Of a stretch of DNA of 64,000 bases, positions 37,691-50,572 are shown in pieces (position 1 is the stretch's first letter; every line of letters starts with the position of its first letter). Source of the stretch: Sebastes aleutianus. Taxonomy: Eukaryota; Chordata; Actinopteri; Perciformes; Sebastidae. Below the pieces are notes generated by a model. That model did not search any database, was not told the DNA's origin, and saw only the letters and a list, made by a program, of their open reading frames with translations. The DNA lies in NCBI GenBank assembly GCA_916700875.1, contig CAKAKS010000072.1, forward strand, positions 38,954,614-39,018,613. The letters are read 5' to 3'. A program made the position numbers and the translations under genes.

Positions 37691-40600
37691 AGATTATAGA
37701 CTAAATGCCAGATATGTAAGATGTCTTTTTTTCTTCCTTTGCCTTTTGAGCATGAAGGATGAGGAATTTGGGAAAAATTGCAGTTTTGGTTTAAAAAAAA
37801 TGGAAACAGGATGTAGAACAGCAGCCCGGTGTCCAAGTCACAAGTCCACTTTTTCCACTTTGTGTTCACATCAGACTAGTCTGACTCACTGGATGTAGGC
37901 TGTGGGTATAAGTCTGCCATTGGCTGCATATTTCACACGTTATTCTCCTCTCTTTCTGCTATGCATCTTACCTTTTTGCAAGGGCGCCGTCGCTGCATCC
38001 TGTGCTTAGCGCCGCCAAAGACGATTGTGATTGTTTTAAAGAAACACAAACGAGACTGTTATTTTTCCCACATACCAAATAACCATATAACCTGACCCGA
38101 CAGATGGTTTGTTACACAGAACCATCTGAGAAGTCGTCATTGGCAGCTGTTTGGAAAAGGGCAGGCACTTTTATAAAACACCTGGCTGTTGATTGGATGA
38201 ACCATCTGTCAATCAAATTATTGCCGAAGCCAGTCAGGAGAGAAAAGCGAAAACATGTTTTCCATCGAGAAAAGCCAATGGGTGGTCCAGCCAGACCTGC
38301 ACTGGCAGTGATCGGGTGATAAAAGGGCACCTGTTGGCGGGCCGCAGACTCTGAGTCTGTCCTTTGTCTCCTCCGCGTCAGGCTGGTCCGTTGTGTGGGC
38401 TCAGTGAAGCTGAAGGTGTGGCAATAAGCCGGCCCATGTCGCCGTCCGGTGTGGCGACGGGAGCTGCATGTTGACAGACGTTACCGGCGTGAAGCTGTGA
38501 GCCCTGTAGTTTGTAATTTAACGGCAGCCAACCTGTCCATGCCTGAGTGAAGTGTGTTTTAACAGTGAAAGTTATACATTTTGTACTGATAAAGATCAAT
38601 ATGTTTAATATAACGCTGCTTCCTGCATGTATATACGATTTTATACTAGGCGTGGGTAAAAAAAACTTTTTTTTTTCTTCTCCATTGTAATCTACATGGG
38701 AATATAATTTTGTTTACTTACAATTTATTCATATTCTTTAGCTTCTTACCTTTCAAATGAGACCAGATATATGCATCTAAGCCTTATGGTTGAGGAGCAA
38801 GTCCTGCTAAATGTTGGGTAGTTATTTTAGGCGTTTTTCCACAGAGGTATAAAACTACAGGGCTTAACAGGTTAACCACGTCTGAACCTGTCGTCTGTGG
38901 TTTAGGGTGCCACACAACGAAGAAATACCCTCCAGTTCTGATATAACTGATGCTTGAGTAGCTACGCTAACCTCTTCAGGAGCCACCATTGTTGTTTTGA
39001 ACCAACAGTTGCCTCTCCATGTCGTCACACACACACACACCTAAGCCACGCCCGTATAGCTCCTCACAGGACGCTGATTGGTCCGTAGTCTAGTTTACGC
39101 ATTACTTGAAGCCTGATCCTGCGATTTCTTGCGTGATCTTGCGGATTTGCGAGAATCCAGCTGCCGTGCAAGGTAGATAATGATAATACGTGGAGCCGGA
39201 CCATTCACCAACGCGCAGTGCTGTGGAGATTTTAAAAATAAATGAATAAATAAATCTCGTTAGTTTAGCTGAATCCGTCCCTGTTGTCTCATTTGAGAAG
39301 ACGAGTTGGGCCTGCTGACCTGTTTTCTTCTTCTTTTTCACTGCTGTTCTCAATTAGCTTGAATCTGATGATCTGTATGCACACACGCATAATCCCAAAC
39401 CCCCCCACTGGTACACACACTCTATTGGATATCTCCAGCAGGGTATCTGGGGTTTTGGAGGAGGTCAAAGCTTTAGGATGTTAATACTGTGAAGCAGGCG
39501 TCTCCCTGCTACCTCTAATCTTTACTGATTGACAACAGGAGGAACTTTGTTTTTTTTCATTTGTCCTCTTCCCCTTTCTTTGGGGTGAAATCTTGTTTTG
39601 GTGCATGTGTGTGAGAGCGTTATTGTTGCGACAGTATTGCGTGGTATTTCCAGGACTGATGTTCTGTATCTCAGTGGCTGTGGGCTGTTTATTCTGGTAG
39701 AAGTGTCAGAAATTCAATTCCTCTTCTGTCATGTCGCTTCAAAATCAGAAAAGTACAAACGCTGTTGTAGATTCAGGGTGGCTCCCGAGACACTCACACT
39801 CGTTTGGCTGTTTCTGTGTGTGTAAGACAGCATCTGTTTGTTCACAGTAACAGAAGCAACAGCTGTCAATATCCTTCAACTTCTACCCGTAACATTGTGC
39901 ATCTTTTGGTGATTTCACACAGCTGGTTTTGATTACATCCTCACACTCCATGAACCGCTCCACAGTTCCCTCGCAAGACAACTTAATGGAGAAGATACGA
40001 TGTGACATCAAGGCTGAATGATTTATCCCTTTTATGGCAAAACTGAAGTTTGAAGAGCTCAATTTTCAAATCACGATTTTAATTGTCTCTCTTGTGATTT
40101 GAAAAGAGTCACAGTTTTAATTGCATTAATAAAAAATGACTTAGTAAGCTTTTGCAATAGTTTTCCAAACTACAAAATTTCATTGTTCAGTTGTATGTTG
40201 GGAAAAAAAAATCACCAATCAGTAAATAATTCTGATGACTCATGTCTGCTGGTAACAGCAAAAAGAAATAATATGTCCGGATTAGGAACTGGAAGCTCAG
40301 CAGGTGTTGTTTGTTCCCAAATATCTCTGTGATTAAGAGCACAGCTAATACCACTGTGAAAACACAGAGCTCAGACAATCACTGGGATTGGGTCGGTTTG
40401 TGAGCGAGAGAGCCCGGGGAGACCGGATCCGCGGCCAAGCGTTTGATTAGGCCAGTTTGGCTGCACAGAGGAGTGGGCTGGACGTCAGCTCGCAGTGCCG
40501 AGCCCAGAGAGGAAATAATGATCTGATGAGAGGCATCGGGGGTAGGCCATCTCCATGGTAACCGATCCAGAAATGGACATGGAGAGGGGATGTAATCATG

Positions 40601-41489
40601 GGATGTCCTGACCCACCTGAGTTAATTTCAGCAATGTCATCCAACGTTGGTAAAACACAATCAGATTTTTTTTTTTTTTCACCACAAAGCTGATTCAAAC
40701 CACGGCGATGGTTGTAAATCCGACCGCCGAGTTCACAAAACACAAACCTTTGGCTGGTGTCCTCGCTGTCAGGAGTCCAACGTCACCTCAGGTGTGAAAT
40801 GATGTCCGTCTGTCTGACACTGTCTGGTGGCGCACATAATCAGCTCAGTATACAGAGACACACACAGCCGATGTCCAATGTGATAATGAGCTGGGCTGTG
40901 ATGTCTGCTGTCGCTGGATGTTGTCGCTCGGTCATGTGCAGAGGTGGGGATTAGTGGATGGGTGGTGCGCTGAGGAGAAGAAGAGTAGAAGAAGTGGGTG
41001 GACGGTCACGTTTTTTCTGACCTTTACTTGCTGGCCTCTGGTTAACGACGAGACAGAAATACAAACGGCACAGGTCACAGGTCAACAGGAAATCATATCT
41101 GGGAACACAGGTTAGTTCATGCAGGTTCTCTCTTCCTGACAAACACACAGAACTATGTGGAAAGTGAACAAATAAAAGCCAAGACCAGAACTTTGCTGAG
41201 CTAATGTCTTTTGAAGTGAGAGTGCTGAACAGGCGGCCAGAGCTTGGAATAGAGAAGTATTTGACATTTGATGTTTATTGCTAGGTGGTTATCAAATCAG
41301 ATGCACAATCTGCTAGGTAATAAAACAAATATTGTCTTTAAGTTTTAATTATAACTACATTATCGCTTGTAGCTTCTGATATCTCCCACCCGGCATCAAG
41401 AGCTGCATAAGGATCACAAAAGCAGCAATTTCACCATACTGGTTGGTAGAAAGGTATTATGAAAACTAAATTGTCGCTGTTTCCACCAG

Positions 41490-41690
41490 CTAAAATCTAT
41501 GGCGTATTAGGGCCATTGTGAGTAAAATAATAATAATAATGATAATAATAATTATGGAGCCGGGGTAATATTCTGGGACAAAAATGGATATTCTCTGAAA
41601 TTAACATTGTAAATTTACGGAAAAAAAAAAGAAGAAAATAACGGGAAAATTACTTTTTTCTGTCACGGAACCACATCGCTTCACTTTGAA
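41490..41690. repeat. degenerate repeat with AAT microsatellite
   Basis: GGCGTATTAGGGCCATTGTG resembles the interior of the hAT MITE at 24880 (GGAGTATTAGGGCCACATTG). A TAA/TGA triplet run lies at 41530-41553 and GAAAATAACGGGAAAATTAC follows. Confidence 0.5.
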
Positions 41691-42599
41691 AGGTTGGATC
41701 AACCTGATCACACCACAGACACCCCGGTTAAACACTACGGTAAAGTGAGCCACAGAGTGCGAGAGTCCGGTAAAAAGATATTAATGATATTAGTATCTAT
41801 TTATGTTCATAAAATAACACAGAAGGAAAATGTAAAAGAAAACGTGTTTATGTATCTTTCAGGACCCTTGCCTCGCTCTGAGGCCATAAGAACACGACTT
41901 TTATAGGCGCAACGAAATTCTGACGGCGGGTGGCGTTATCACGGTTTTACACAATTGCTGAGGTTTTTTTCTCGCAAATTTATAACTTAATAATCTCAGA
42001 GTTATTGATAATATTTTCCCCCTCCTCTGATATATCACCCTTTTACTTTGATAAGTACTACACCAAAAACAGCTTTTAATCGGTAGTGCAGTACTAATTT
42101 AAACATAAATAAATACATATACTGTATCCAGCTCATATTTGTTATTATGGTTTTGAATAAAGCCAGAAACATGTTTTCTCTGGAGCTGCTTTGGCCTTGT
42201 GTTTGGTTTAGGTAGCCAGTTTCTCTCTGTCAGGAAAGAAACTTGACAGGGTGTTTATCACCTAATTGCACCCTCAGGAGTAAAGAACTGAAAAACTAAT
42301 AGAACGTGATAAAACAAAAAAAACAGTCTTGTTCAACAAAGTGCACAATGAATGAGAGACTAAAACAAGACGTCAGCAGAAGAGAGGAAGAGAACGCTAC
42401 CTTGACTGAATGTTTCTAGACCACCTGAGAAATATGAGTCCAATATTTACTCTCTTTGTCTGTCTGACAGTTACAATAGTTACAATATCTGCCTGCTGCT
42501 GGTGGAAACAATAGCCGTGTTTCCAATTCACATATTTTTATGCACATTTTGACATATCACATTAGAAAAGTTGTTTGGAAACAGCGATACATTTTCCTA

Positions 42600-43140
42600 A
42601 ATTGCGTTGTCATCTTGGTTTTTGGCCATCACCATCTTGATTTTTGTCCGTCACCATCTTGGCTTTTGGCTGTCACCTTCCTGGTATTTGGTCTTCGCCA
42701 TAGTGTTTTTTGGCTGTCACCATCTTGATTTTTAACCGTCACTATCTTGGTTTTTGGCCCGGTTAAAAATCAAGATGGCAACAGCCAAAAACCAAAAAAG
42801 CAACGTCCAAAAACCAAGATGGTGACGGCCAAAAACAAAGATGGTGTTGACCAAAAACCAAGTAGGTGACAGCCAAAAACTAAGATGGTTGCCATCTCGG
42901 TTTTTGTCTGTCGCCATCTTGGCTGTTGGTCAACGCCATCTAGATTTTTAACCATCGTCATCTTGGTTTTTGGCCATCGCCATATTGTAAATGAGAATTG
43001 GTTCTCAATTGATTTTACCTGGTTAAATAAAGGTCAAATAAATCTTGGTTTTTGTGTTTCGCCATCTTGTTTTTTGTCCGTCTTGGCTTTTGGCCGTCAC
43101 GTTCTTGGTTTTAGGCTGTTGCCGTCTAGATTTTTTGGAA
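42600..43140. repeat. 22-bp minisatellite with an inverted block
   Basis: Degenerate units of CCATCTTGGTTTTTGGCCGTCA (key motif CATCTTGG plus TTTTTGGC) run forward at ~42610-42759, reversed at ~42768-42888, then forward again to ~43140. A TGAGAATTGGTTCTCAATTG repeat with TTAAATAAAGGTCAAATAAA interrupts at 42987-43040. The right flank (GGAATCAGAAGTGACATGAG) equals that at 45429, so the array expanded inside an R4-type repeat. ORFs across it are artefacts. Confidence 0.88.
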
Positions 43141-44988
43141 TCAGAAGTGACATGAGAGGGTGGAGCTAAGTTCACTCTCCATTTTTCTCCTGTAGATGTT
43201 TAGATGGCCAATCCGACTTGTTTTGTTTCCAGTTCTCCACCTCTACTTCTTCTTATCATTACAGCCATGCGTAGCCTATAGCGCCAAATTCATACCAAAC
43301 TACGCTGTAGCTGAGTTTATTCATTCCAAACCAGTTGATGGAAACACCTAATTCACGTTCATTTTTTTGCGACATTTCAAAAGTTTGCTTTAAATTTGCC
43401 AACAACTCTCTAAACTTGTGGTAATTACATTCATACCAAAATGCTTTTGTTGGACGCCAAGACATGCTCGTGGCACATTTGGGTTAAGATTTCATCGGTG
43501 ATGTGATGGAAAAAAAGATGAGGATACAGAGACGTGATCAGAAATATCCAGAGCTGCAGCGTAAACTTAACTGATGTAAAAAAGGCTGCGTCTCCTCCTC
43601 AGGTCAGTGGGCTTGATAATAGCTCCTATTCAGCGCAGCACAATACAGAGACACAGAGTCGCTGAAAGAGATACAAAGAGTGTAACAAAGACGTAGACTG
43701 AGTGAGGGACAGGGTAGCACTCACAATGCTGCTCCTATGGAGCCTTCTCAGATACCAGGTCAGACGTAATTGCTAACCAACGTCTGCATTCATCTGTATC
43801 CCTTTCTTCGGTCTGCCCTTTAAATAGCAGCCTGCTCTCGGATTAAAGTAGTGAGATCACACAGACCTTTGCTGTTCTCTGTCTTGCTCTTTTTGTAATG
43901 GCAATGCAAACACCTTTACTGCCTCACATATTATTCATGTTTTTTTGCCTTCCCTCTTTCAGTTATTGATTCAGTTTGGATTTCTTATCTCTTTCCATTT
44001 AGTTTCTTTCTATATATGGCATTTTAATTTTTTCATTTATATATTTTTTTCTTATATCAATCCGTCTTTCTTGCATCTAATGTCTTCTTTCCACCGTGCA
44101 ATTTTCTTTCCTTCATTCCAGGCTTCCATTTTATCCCTAGAGTGTCCCTCTCTTCCTCTTCTTATATCCTTCTCTTTCACCTTCAACATCTTTGAACACA
44201 AAAGTTGAAATTGCCTCTCTCTCACTGGAACTCATTTAACAAAGTGAAGTCATATTCTCTGAGGTCAAACTCTATGTGATGCTTCACATTACTTCCCCTC
44301 TTCTCTGTTAAAGGTTGCACTCCATTGCCTGTCAAAAACCAGCTGACCGCTGGCCTGCATGTATGTTCTGAGGGGATAAACGTTTCAGTATATCTCCGAT
44401 TTGCAGTCCAGAGAATATCAAAGAGAGACAAACACAACAAACTAAGCACCCATGTTTACGCTGCTGTGATTTTGATTTAACAGGTTATGCTCGGAAGGCA
44501 GCGCAAAGTTTTCTTTTGTGTTTTTCAGCCTGTGATATGATTGACAGCCTGCATTTTTGAGTCTGTTTGTGGAAGAAGAAAAAGGTAGAAAAAATAAGTA
44601 GACGCCACATTAGATTCGCTCGGCTGAGCAGCCAATCAGACGGCTATCTCCGACTGAAGGAAACAAATATGTGTCGAATACAGCCAACAATGCTCCGTCA
44701 GACTCCGTCAGACTCCGTCAGACAGACGGTATCAGCTCGTTGTGTCGGGGTTAACGTGTCTCCATCACTGCTTCCCTCCGTCTGTGTCTCTGGTGTCATT
44801 TTCTTTCAATTTTACCATTACAAACATAATCATCTCTCTCTCTCTCTCCATCCTTTCATCCACTCGTCTCTCTGTCTGTGATCATTATATCTTCTGCTTT
44901 CAGTTCTCACACCACACAAAATGTTGGAAATGGCCATGAAGGACAAGTGGTTTTGCTCTGTGTAAAATTTCCATTGAAAACTAGCACA

Positions 44989-45020
<32 letters not shown>

Positions 45021-45239
45021 TTACATAACTCTATTTATGGCATCTCTGCACCATCCAGGCTTAAAATTGATTTCCAAATATTACTGATTACTAATCGAGC
45101 AGTCATAGTTTACGCCCGGCCTCGATTTGCAGCATGTCATAGAGCTTTAAATGGCATTTAGTATGAGTCACTGTTTAAAAACTAGAAAAAGAAGTAAGGT
45201 GACGGCTCTTTGGAATGTCACAACTGAAATATTTTAGCT

Positions 45240-45905
45240 TTCCAAATGCAACCTTCAGTTTTACTAGTGTCCCCAAACCATAGGCTGTATATAGGAAATG
45301 GATGTAGTCACCGTGACGTCACCCATTGGTTTGTGGAATGCTTTGGCTGTTCGGCATTTTGGATGACGCCATCTTGGTTTTTGGCCGTCACCATCTTGGT
45401 TTTTGGCCGTCACCATCTTGTTTTTTTGGAATCAGAAGTGACACGAGAGGGTGGAGCTAAGTTCAACCGAACACTAAATAAGACATTTTTAGTCGACCAA
45501 AATGTTAACTTTCAGTAACTGAGAACACACTGTGAAAGGGTTAAAGTTGTAAGATGAAAACACAGACAACTCCCAGACCGGACAACGCCGTTGTAGCGAC
45601 CTGTCAATCACAAGGTAGCCCCGCCCTAAAGCATCCCCTGCTTTATGGTCTATTTGACTCTAAATGGGACCATAATTTACTAAATGAACATCATGCTGTA
45701 TTGAAGAAGACTTGAAACTAGCGATCGAGACCATAAACTCATGTTTACAATGTTTACTGAGGTAATAGATCAAGTGAGAAGTAGGCTCATTTTCTCATAG
45801 ACTTTTATACAATCTGACTTCTTTTAGCAACCAGAGGAGTCGCCCCCTGCTGGCTGTTAGAAATAATGCAAGTTTAAGGTACTTCAGCATCTTTTCAGAC
45901 CCAGA
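45240..45905 (-). repeat. interspersed repeat R4, longest copy
   Basis: Contains CATAGGCTGTATATAGGAAA, two and a half 22-bp CATCTTGG units (45369-45425), GGGTGGAGCTAAGTTCAACC and CCAGAGGAGTCGCCCCCTGC. It shows the ancestral, unexpanded state of the 42.6-kb minisatellite. Confidence 0.85.
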
Positions 45906-46247
45906 GGTTGCCGCCTGCTACAGATCAAATTCAAGCAAGAAAACATTGGTTTGAATGATAATTACCTACTTAAATTGCTATCAACTCCGATTCTCACAAT
46001 TATTTGGGCCATTTAGTGCTACATTAAGTCACTTTATAAATATATATTTTGAAGAACTTACTTAAATGTAATGCTTTGTTTTTAATGTGATGGTTTTTCT
46101 AATTGTTCTTTTCTTTAATTTTACCCTTCCTCTTTTAAATGTATTTCATGAAATGAAGTCCAAGGTGTTTTAAAAGGGAGGAACAAATAACCTTTAGTTT
46201 TTTAGTATAACATTTTACTCACCACCTTCTCCCCCCCACACTCCCAG

Positions 46248-46590
46248 CACTGCGGGTATCAGTCTGCCTCGGCCCTACTACATGGCCGACGAGGATGACG
46301 AGCGACCCTTCATCTGCTCCCTGCCGGTCGACAACGGCATCATGTCCTGTAACGACGTCCCGGCCCGCCGCGAGGGAGGCAGGACGTGCTGCCTGGACAA
46401 AGATGACGCCCTGTACCGCCAGTCTCTGGGCCTGAGCCCCGAGCCTCTGGCCAACGGCAGCATCAGTGTAGCGGGGCTCTGTGTCAACTGGAACCGGTAC
46501 TACACCAGGTGTCATACCGGGTACAGCAACCCCCACAAAGGAGCCATCAACTTTGACAACATTGCCTATGCCTGGATTGTCATCTTCCAG
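46248..46590 (+). CDS. cacna1i: cacna1i exon for domain I extracellular turret and pore helix
   Basis: 343 nt, acceptor cactcccag, donor CAG|gtgaga. C completes a Leu codon and 114 codons follow. The exon encodes the long cysteine-rich S5-pore loop (RPFICS, GIMSC, RTCC, GLCVNWNRYYTRC) and then the pore-helix lead-in NPHKGAINFDNIAYAWIVIFQ. The cysteines are expected to pair in the extracellular dome of CaV3 channels. An NGS sequon lies just before GLCVNW, where mammalian CaV3.3 has NAS by recollection. Oddity: Ala in NIAYAW, where human CaV3 proteins have Gly. Codon use is GC-rich, unlike the flanks. The 157-aa minus-strand frame here is antisense to this exon and has no support. Confidence 0.96.
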
Positions 46591-47189
46591 GTGAGAGCTT
46601 TTGGTCAACTTGGTGCCATATAAGCAGAGCACCAACCGGACCGCTTTGTTTTTCACCTTTAAACTACTGATTAATATTCTATAGTTGTTCATGGTTCATG
46701 ACAATTTATAACTTAAGTTCTGATGTCCTAAGTTGGCTCAAGATGTTGAGCTTCATGGAATAAGAACCTCACAGTATAGTCAAAGAGCACAAACCAAAAT
46801 ATAGTGAAAACTACCACTGACACTACAAAAGTTCAAAAAGTTATTCTGAATACATATCAGATATATACCAGTTTCACAAACCAAGGCAGCAGTTCAGGAC
46901 AAATAAAGAGGTTAACTGAATTCTAGATTTGCGGTGAACTTTACAGCGTCTCCATATAACCTTTCCTTCCTGTGTTAAGCTCACTGGCTGCTGTAGCCTT
47001 TTATATTTAACGGGCAGAAAGTTAGACGAGAAGTTCGATAGCACTGTTTCTCGCCAGAAAGCAAATAAGCACATTTTCCCCAAAAATGTCAAACTGTTCC
47101 TTCAACAGGAGTATTTCAGCCCCGGGTGAGCAGACTCTCTATGGATGCTATTGTTTATTCACTGTGACCTTTCCCCCCCCTGACTGTAG
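46591..47189 (+). other. cacna1i intron between turret and filter exons (599 bp)
   Basis: GT-AG intron (CAG|gtgaga ... gactgtag|GTG). No repeat or transposon was recognised in it, making it the only clean membrane-domain intron in the window. A C-run at 47173-47180 forms the polypyrimidine tract. Confidence 0.88.
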
Positions 47190-47282
47190 GTGATCACTCT
47201 GGAGGGCTGGGTGGAGATCATGTACTACGTGATGGATGCTCATTCTTTCTACAACTTCATCTACTTCATCCTGCTGATTATT
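47190..47282 (+). CDS. cacna1i: cacna1i exon for domain I selectivity filter and start of IS6
   Basis: 93 nt, exactly 31 codons, phase 0 at both ends. The acceptor is tgactgtag after a C-run and the donor is ATT|gtaagt. It reads VITLEGWVEIMYYVMDAH, then SFYNFIYFILLII. The Glu of TLEGW (codon 47202-47204) is the domain I member of the EEDD selectivity ring that binds calcium in CaV3 pores. WVEIMYYV is the CaV3.3 form; CaV3.1/3.2 have WVDIMY, by recollection. The 599-bp intron before it is by far the shortest between membrane-segment exons here. Confidence 0.97.
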
Positions 47283-47396
47283 GTAAGTCACACTCACACA
47301 CATACAGTACAGGAAGCTGTTCTTATAGGGCTGGCTGATCAACAGCATCGCAATGCTGCAAGGAGGATACTTTTAGATATTTATGAAAATATAGTA

Positions 47397-48262
47397 GGGC
47401 AGTCAAAGTTAACGCGATAAGTAAGAGATAATGTACAGCTAGCCGGTCATTGTTGTGAAAGAATCCCCAACAGGGCGATGCTGCACCCCAACGCGCAACC
47501 TTGAAGGGGAGAGCTACTTACTGAAGAAATCAATATTTTGGAGGAAAAATGGTCCACCAGAGTCCGACATCAGAGCTGCGCCCATAGCAACGGTCTGTTA
47601 TACATAGCAACGGTCTGTAGTACAGAAATTAAAGACCGCAGAACGCCATGATTGACCGATCAGAATCGAGTATTCAACACAGCAGTGTAATAATAACGCG
47701 TTAACGCAAATTTGTTTTAACGCCACTAATTTCTTTAACGCATTAACTTGCAATGTTAAGGTTGTAGCGGGCTCAGTTTTAAAGATACAGTGAAGATACT
47801 GGTATCATATAAAACTAAAAACCTAATGAATCCATTGGTACCAATCACGTCATTCTAGCTTGACGGGAAGGAGGTTAAATAACGCTCCAAACTTATGCTA
47901 AATTCTGGCGAGAAATAAACTGGCATGGCCATTTTGAAAAGGGGTCCCTGCAGCTGTTGATGCCTGTTGGGCTTCATGAGTTTGCCATGTTATGATTTGA
48001 GCATATTTTTTTATGCTAAATGCAGTACCTGTGAGGGTTTGGTAGACGATGTGTGTCATTGTTTTGTGTTGTTAATTGATTTCCAATAATAAATAATTGG
48101 ATAAAGCAGCATATTTACTCTCATGTTAAAAGTATTAAATACTTGACAAATCTCCCTTTAAGTAACATTTTGAACAGATAAAAAATGTGCGATTAATTAG
48201 CGATTACTCGAGTTTAACTACAGACAATCATGCGATTAATCACAATCGATTGACAGCCCTAG
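47397..48262 (-). mobile_element. R3 element with both ends
   Basis: Begins AGGGCAGTCAAAGTTAACGC and ends GATTGACAGCCCTAG, so the two ends are inverted (AGGGCWGTCAA). About 866 bp, starting about 115 bp after the filter exon. Contains CATAGCAACGGTCTGTTATA, shared with the 20-bp array at 59753. No transposase frame. Probably a non-autonomous DNA transposon. Confidence 0.75.
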
Positions 48263-48429
48263 AATATGGTGAACTGTAAAAATCACATATAAGCGAATCA
48301 AAACTGTCTTCCATTGGCATTTTGAATTGCTTCAACATTAACATGATAAAGTCGCATCACTACAATGCAATGAAAGTTCAATATATTGATAATATTGAGG
48401 TCTGATGCACACAGGCACACACCTACTAA

Positions 48430-48430
48430 T

Positions 48431-48461
<31 letters not shown>

Positions 48462-48682
48462 CACACACACACACATGCAGTGGTGATGTAGTTTCTGCAG
48501 TCAGCCAACCTACATTTACACTTCCTGTTTTTGTTGCCAAGCTACGGATGACTTCAATGAAAAGCTCTCTCTCTCTCTCTCTCTCTCTCTTGCTCTCTCA
48601 CCTGCTTACCCATGCACACACCCACCCACACACTCACTCACACACACACACACACACACACGCACACACACACACACACACA
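48430..48682. repeat. cluster of CA, CT and CA microsatellites
   Basis: CA/CGCA run at 48430-48475, (CT)n at 48567-48590, then CA/CGCA at 48640-48682. The ORFs at 48298-48540 and 48386-48703 are repeat translations. Confidence 0.95.
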
Positions 48683-49310
48683 AGGCTGTCAGTGTCACAG
48701 TGAAAGCTGAGCTGAAATCCCTGAAGAATCCCCCTTTTGTTCTGATAAAACACTTTTTAATTCCAATCCTTTAGCTTCTGTATCTGTGGGTGTGTTTGCT
48801 TTTGTGTGCGAGTGTTGATGCGTGTTCCCCTCAGTATATTTCTGTTTTAGCCTGGCAGAGCGTGTGTGTGAGTATGTGTATGTGTGTGTGTTATCATAAT
48901 GCAGCGTGACTGCCAGTCCCGGTTACTTTCCAACCCAGGGGCTGTCTTGTCTTTTTTATTACACTTTTAATTGCCTGCCTTCAGATTCAGGCACAAGCTC
49001 TGCCTCTCTTCTCCTTCTCCTCTTTTCTCACCTTCATTTCTTCTTCCATTACTCTCCCTAAATATGTCAATCTACCTCTACCTTTCTGTATTTTTCCTGA
49101 CATATATCAATCCCTGACTCTGCTAATATGTCCTTCCATCCTTCTGTTTCTCACTCTTTTCCTTAATTTCCTTTCTTCCACTCCTTCCGCCTCTTTTCAT
49201 CCACCCCCCTTCTGCTTTCATTTTCTCACTGAGCTGTATACTGAGCATCATTCATGCAGCTGTCATTCTACTGATTATTCTCAGTCACGCAGAAACACAC
49301 ACCTGCAAAG

Positions 49311-49431
49311 AGGCACACAAACAAATATCCAGTTATCAATATCCCTCGTGGCTTGACCTTCTATCTACGTTGTATCTGTTTACACTAAACTGCCGTGGCT
49401 GGCTCCATTGGTTAGATAGGCGGTGTCATTT
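49311..49431 (+). repeat. duplicated segment, copy A left part
   Basis: CACACAAACAAATATCCAGT, TTCTATCTACGTTGTATCTG, TAAACTGCCGTGGCTGGCTC. It matches 51036-51154 and is separated from its right part by a 960-bp insertion. Confidence 0.9.
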
Positions 49432-49433
49432 TA

Positions 49434-50393
49434 CAGTTTTTCTCGATTGTTTACACACATTTTCTGAAAGCATGCCTCATACTCTCAGAACTCTACACAC
49501 AAATCAAAAAACACACACACAATGGGCAAAACCCCTCAATTCTCCTGCAAAATGAAACTTTACATTCAAAACAATGTTATTTCTTCTCAAAATGGTATTT
49601 TGTTTTCAAATGACACACACAAACCATCATATGAATAGACATTTATAAGAACCAGTTGAACACTGATGTGCTCAATGTAAAACACTATGATGAATGGAAA
49701 ACACTTCTTCTCCATTCATCATAATGACTTAGGCCTTTTTTTTGTTCAGTGTTACACTTACTACAGACAGTACATCCATAAGTGTGTTGTAAAATATTTT
49801 AGAATATTGTTTTTATACTCAGAACACACAAATACACGGTAACAAATATATTTTATTTTCCCCACAAAAACAATGTACACAGTGTACATCCCAACCAACA
49901 CAAAGTTGCACATACAGTGGTCTACATACAAAACAACAGAAGAATTTACTGTATACAGTTACAGTAAAAAAAACGGGAAAAAAAACTATGCTGCATCCTC
50001 TTCTGTTTCGGTCTGGCCACAGCACCTCATCCACATCACAAGCAATGTTTTCCCTTTTATGCTAAAGCTCTGATTGCTAATTGTAACACTGTGTGACAGG
50101 TGTTTGCCCATGTGATGAGTCAGTGTGCATAGTAGGGCAATTGACTTTAGAATTTTGAATGACAGTGTGTTCCTTGTGAAAACGAGATTTTCTTCATGAA
50201 AATTGTGCCAAATGCAGAGAATTGTGTGTAGTGTTTTGAAAAAAGTGTGTTTTAGAACTGCAATTTGAGTGTAAAGCAGGAATTGTGCTTGTAGTTTAGC
50301 AGAATTGGTTCAGGGGGTTGGTGCATGAGTTACATGTTGTGGTCATTGTGTGTCAAGTACCAGTATTTGTGTGTAAACAATTGAGAAAAACTG
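49434..50393. mobile_element. Tc1/mariner-type element, 960 bp, TA target
   Basis: Ends are 28-bp inverted repeats counting the TA (49431-49458 and 50369-50396) with one mismatch; key sequence CAGTTTTTCTC then GTTTACACAC. TA flanks both ends. The paralogous copy at 51150-51161 shows the empty site with a single TA, proving the boundaries. Inside, 49985-50035 read in reverse gives DVDEVLWPDRNRR, perhaps the tail of a lost transposase (weak). Non-autonomous. Confidence 0.94.
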
Positions 50394-50395
50394 TA

Positions 50396-50572
50396 ATACC
50401 ATGGCCTGCTCAGGAAGTCATCCCTATTATCGAGCTCCACTAGTGTAATAGTTATATCAAATATTTATATCAGAAAACACATTTATTGACTCACACGCTG
50501 AAAAGGAGACATTCCCCCGGTCTTTTCCAGATTTTTGCCGTGGGACATCATTTTCTGTATCATGATTGCCAT
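50396..50572 (+). repeat. duplicated segment, copy A right part
   Basis: ATACCATGGCCTGCTCAGGA, TGTAATAGTTATATCA, AAAGGAGACATTCCC, GGGACATCATTTTCTGTATC. Matches 51157-51315. Confidence 0.9.

Larger units (their letters stand above)
36570..46247 (+). other. cacna1i intron between S5 and turret exons (9,678 bp)
   Basis: GT-AG intron. It carries a MITE-related module at 37.4 kb, an inverted minisatellite inside an interspersed repeat at 42.5-43.2 kb and a second copy of that repeat at 45.2-45.9 kb. Unassigned stretches are 36570-37415, 37690-41480 (GC-rich around 38330-38490; poly-T at 40668-40679), 41700-42500 and 43200-45240 (a threefold 10-bp GACTCCGTCA repeat at 44694-44725; CA run near 44990-45020). 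Confidence 0.85.

Noticed and set aside
46219..46692. 157-aa minus-strand frame
   Set aside because: Antisense to the cacna1i turret exon, whose + strand frame has conserved channel sequence and splice sites.
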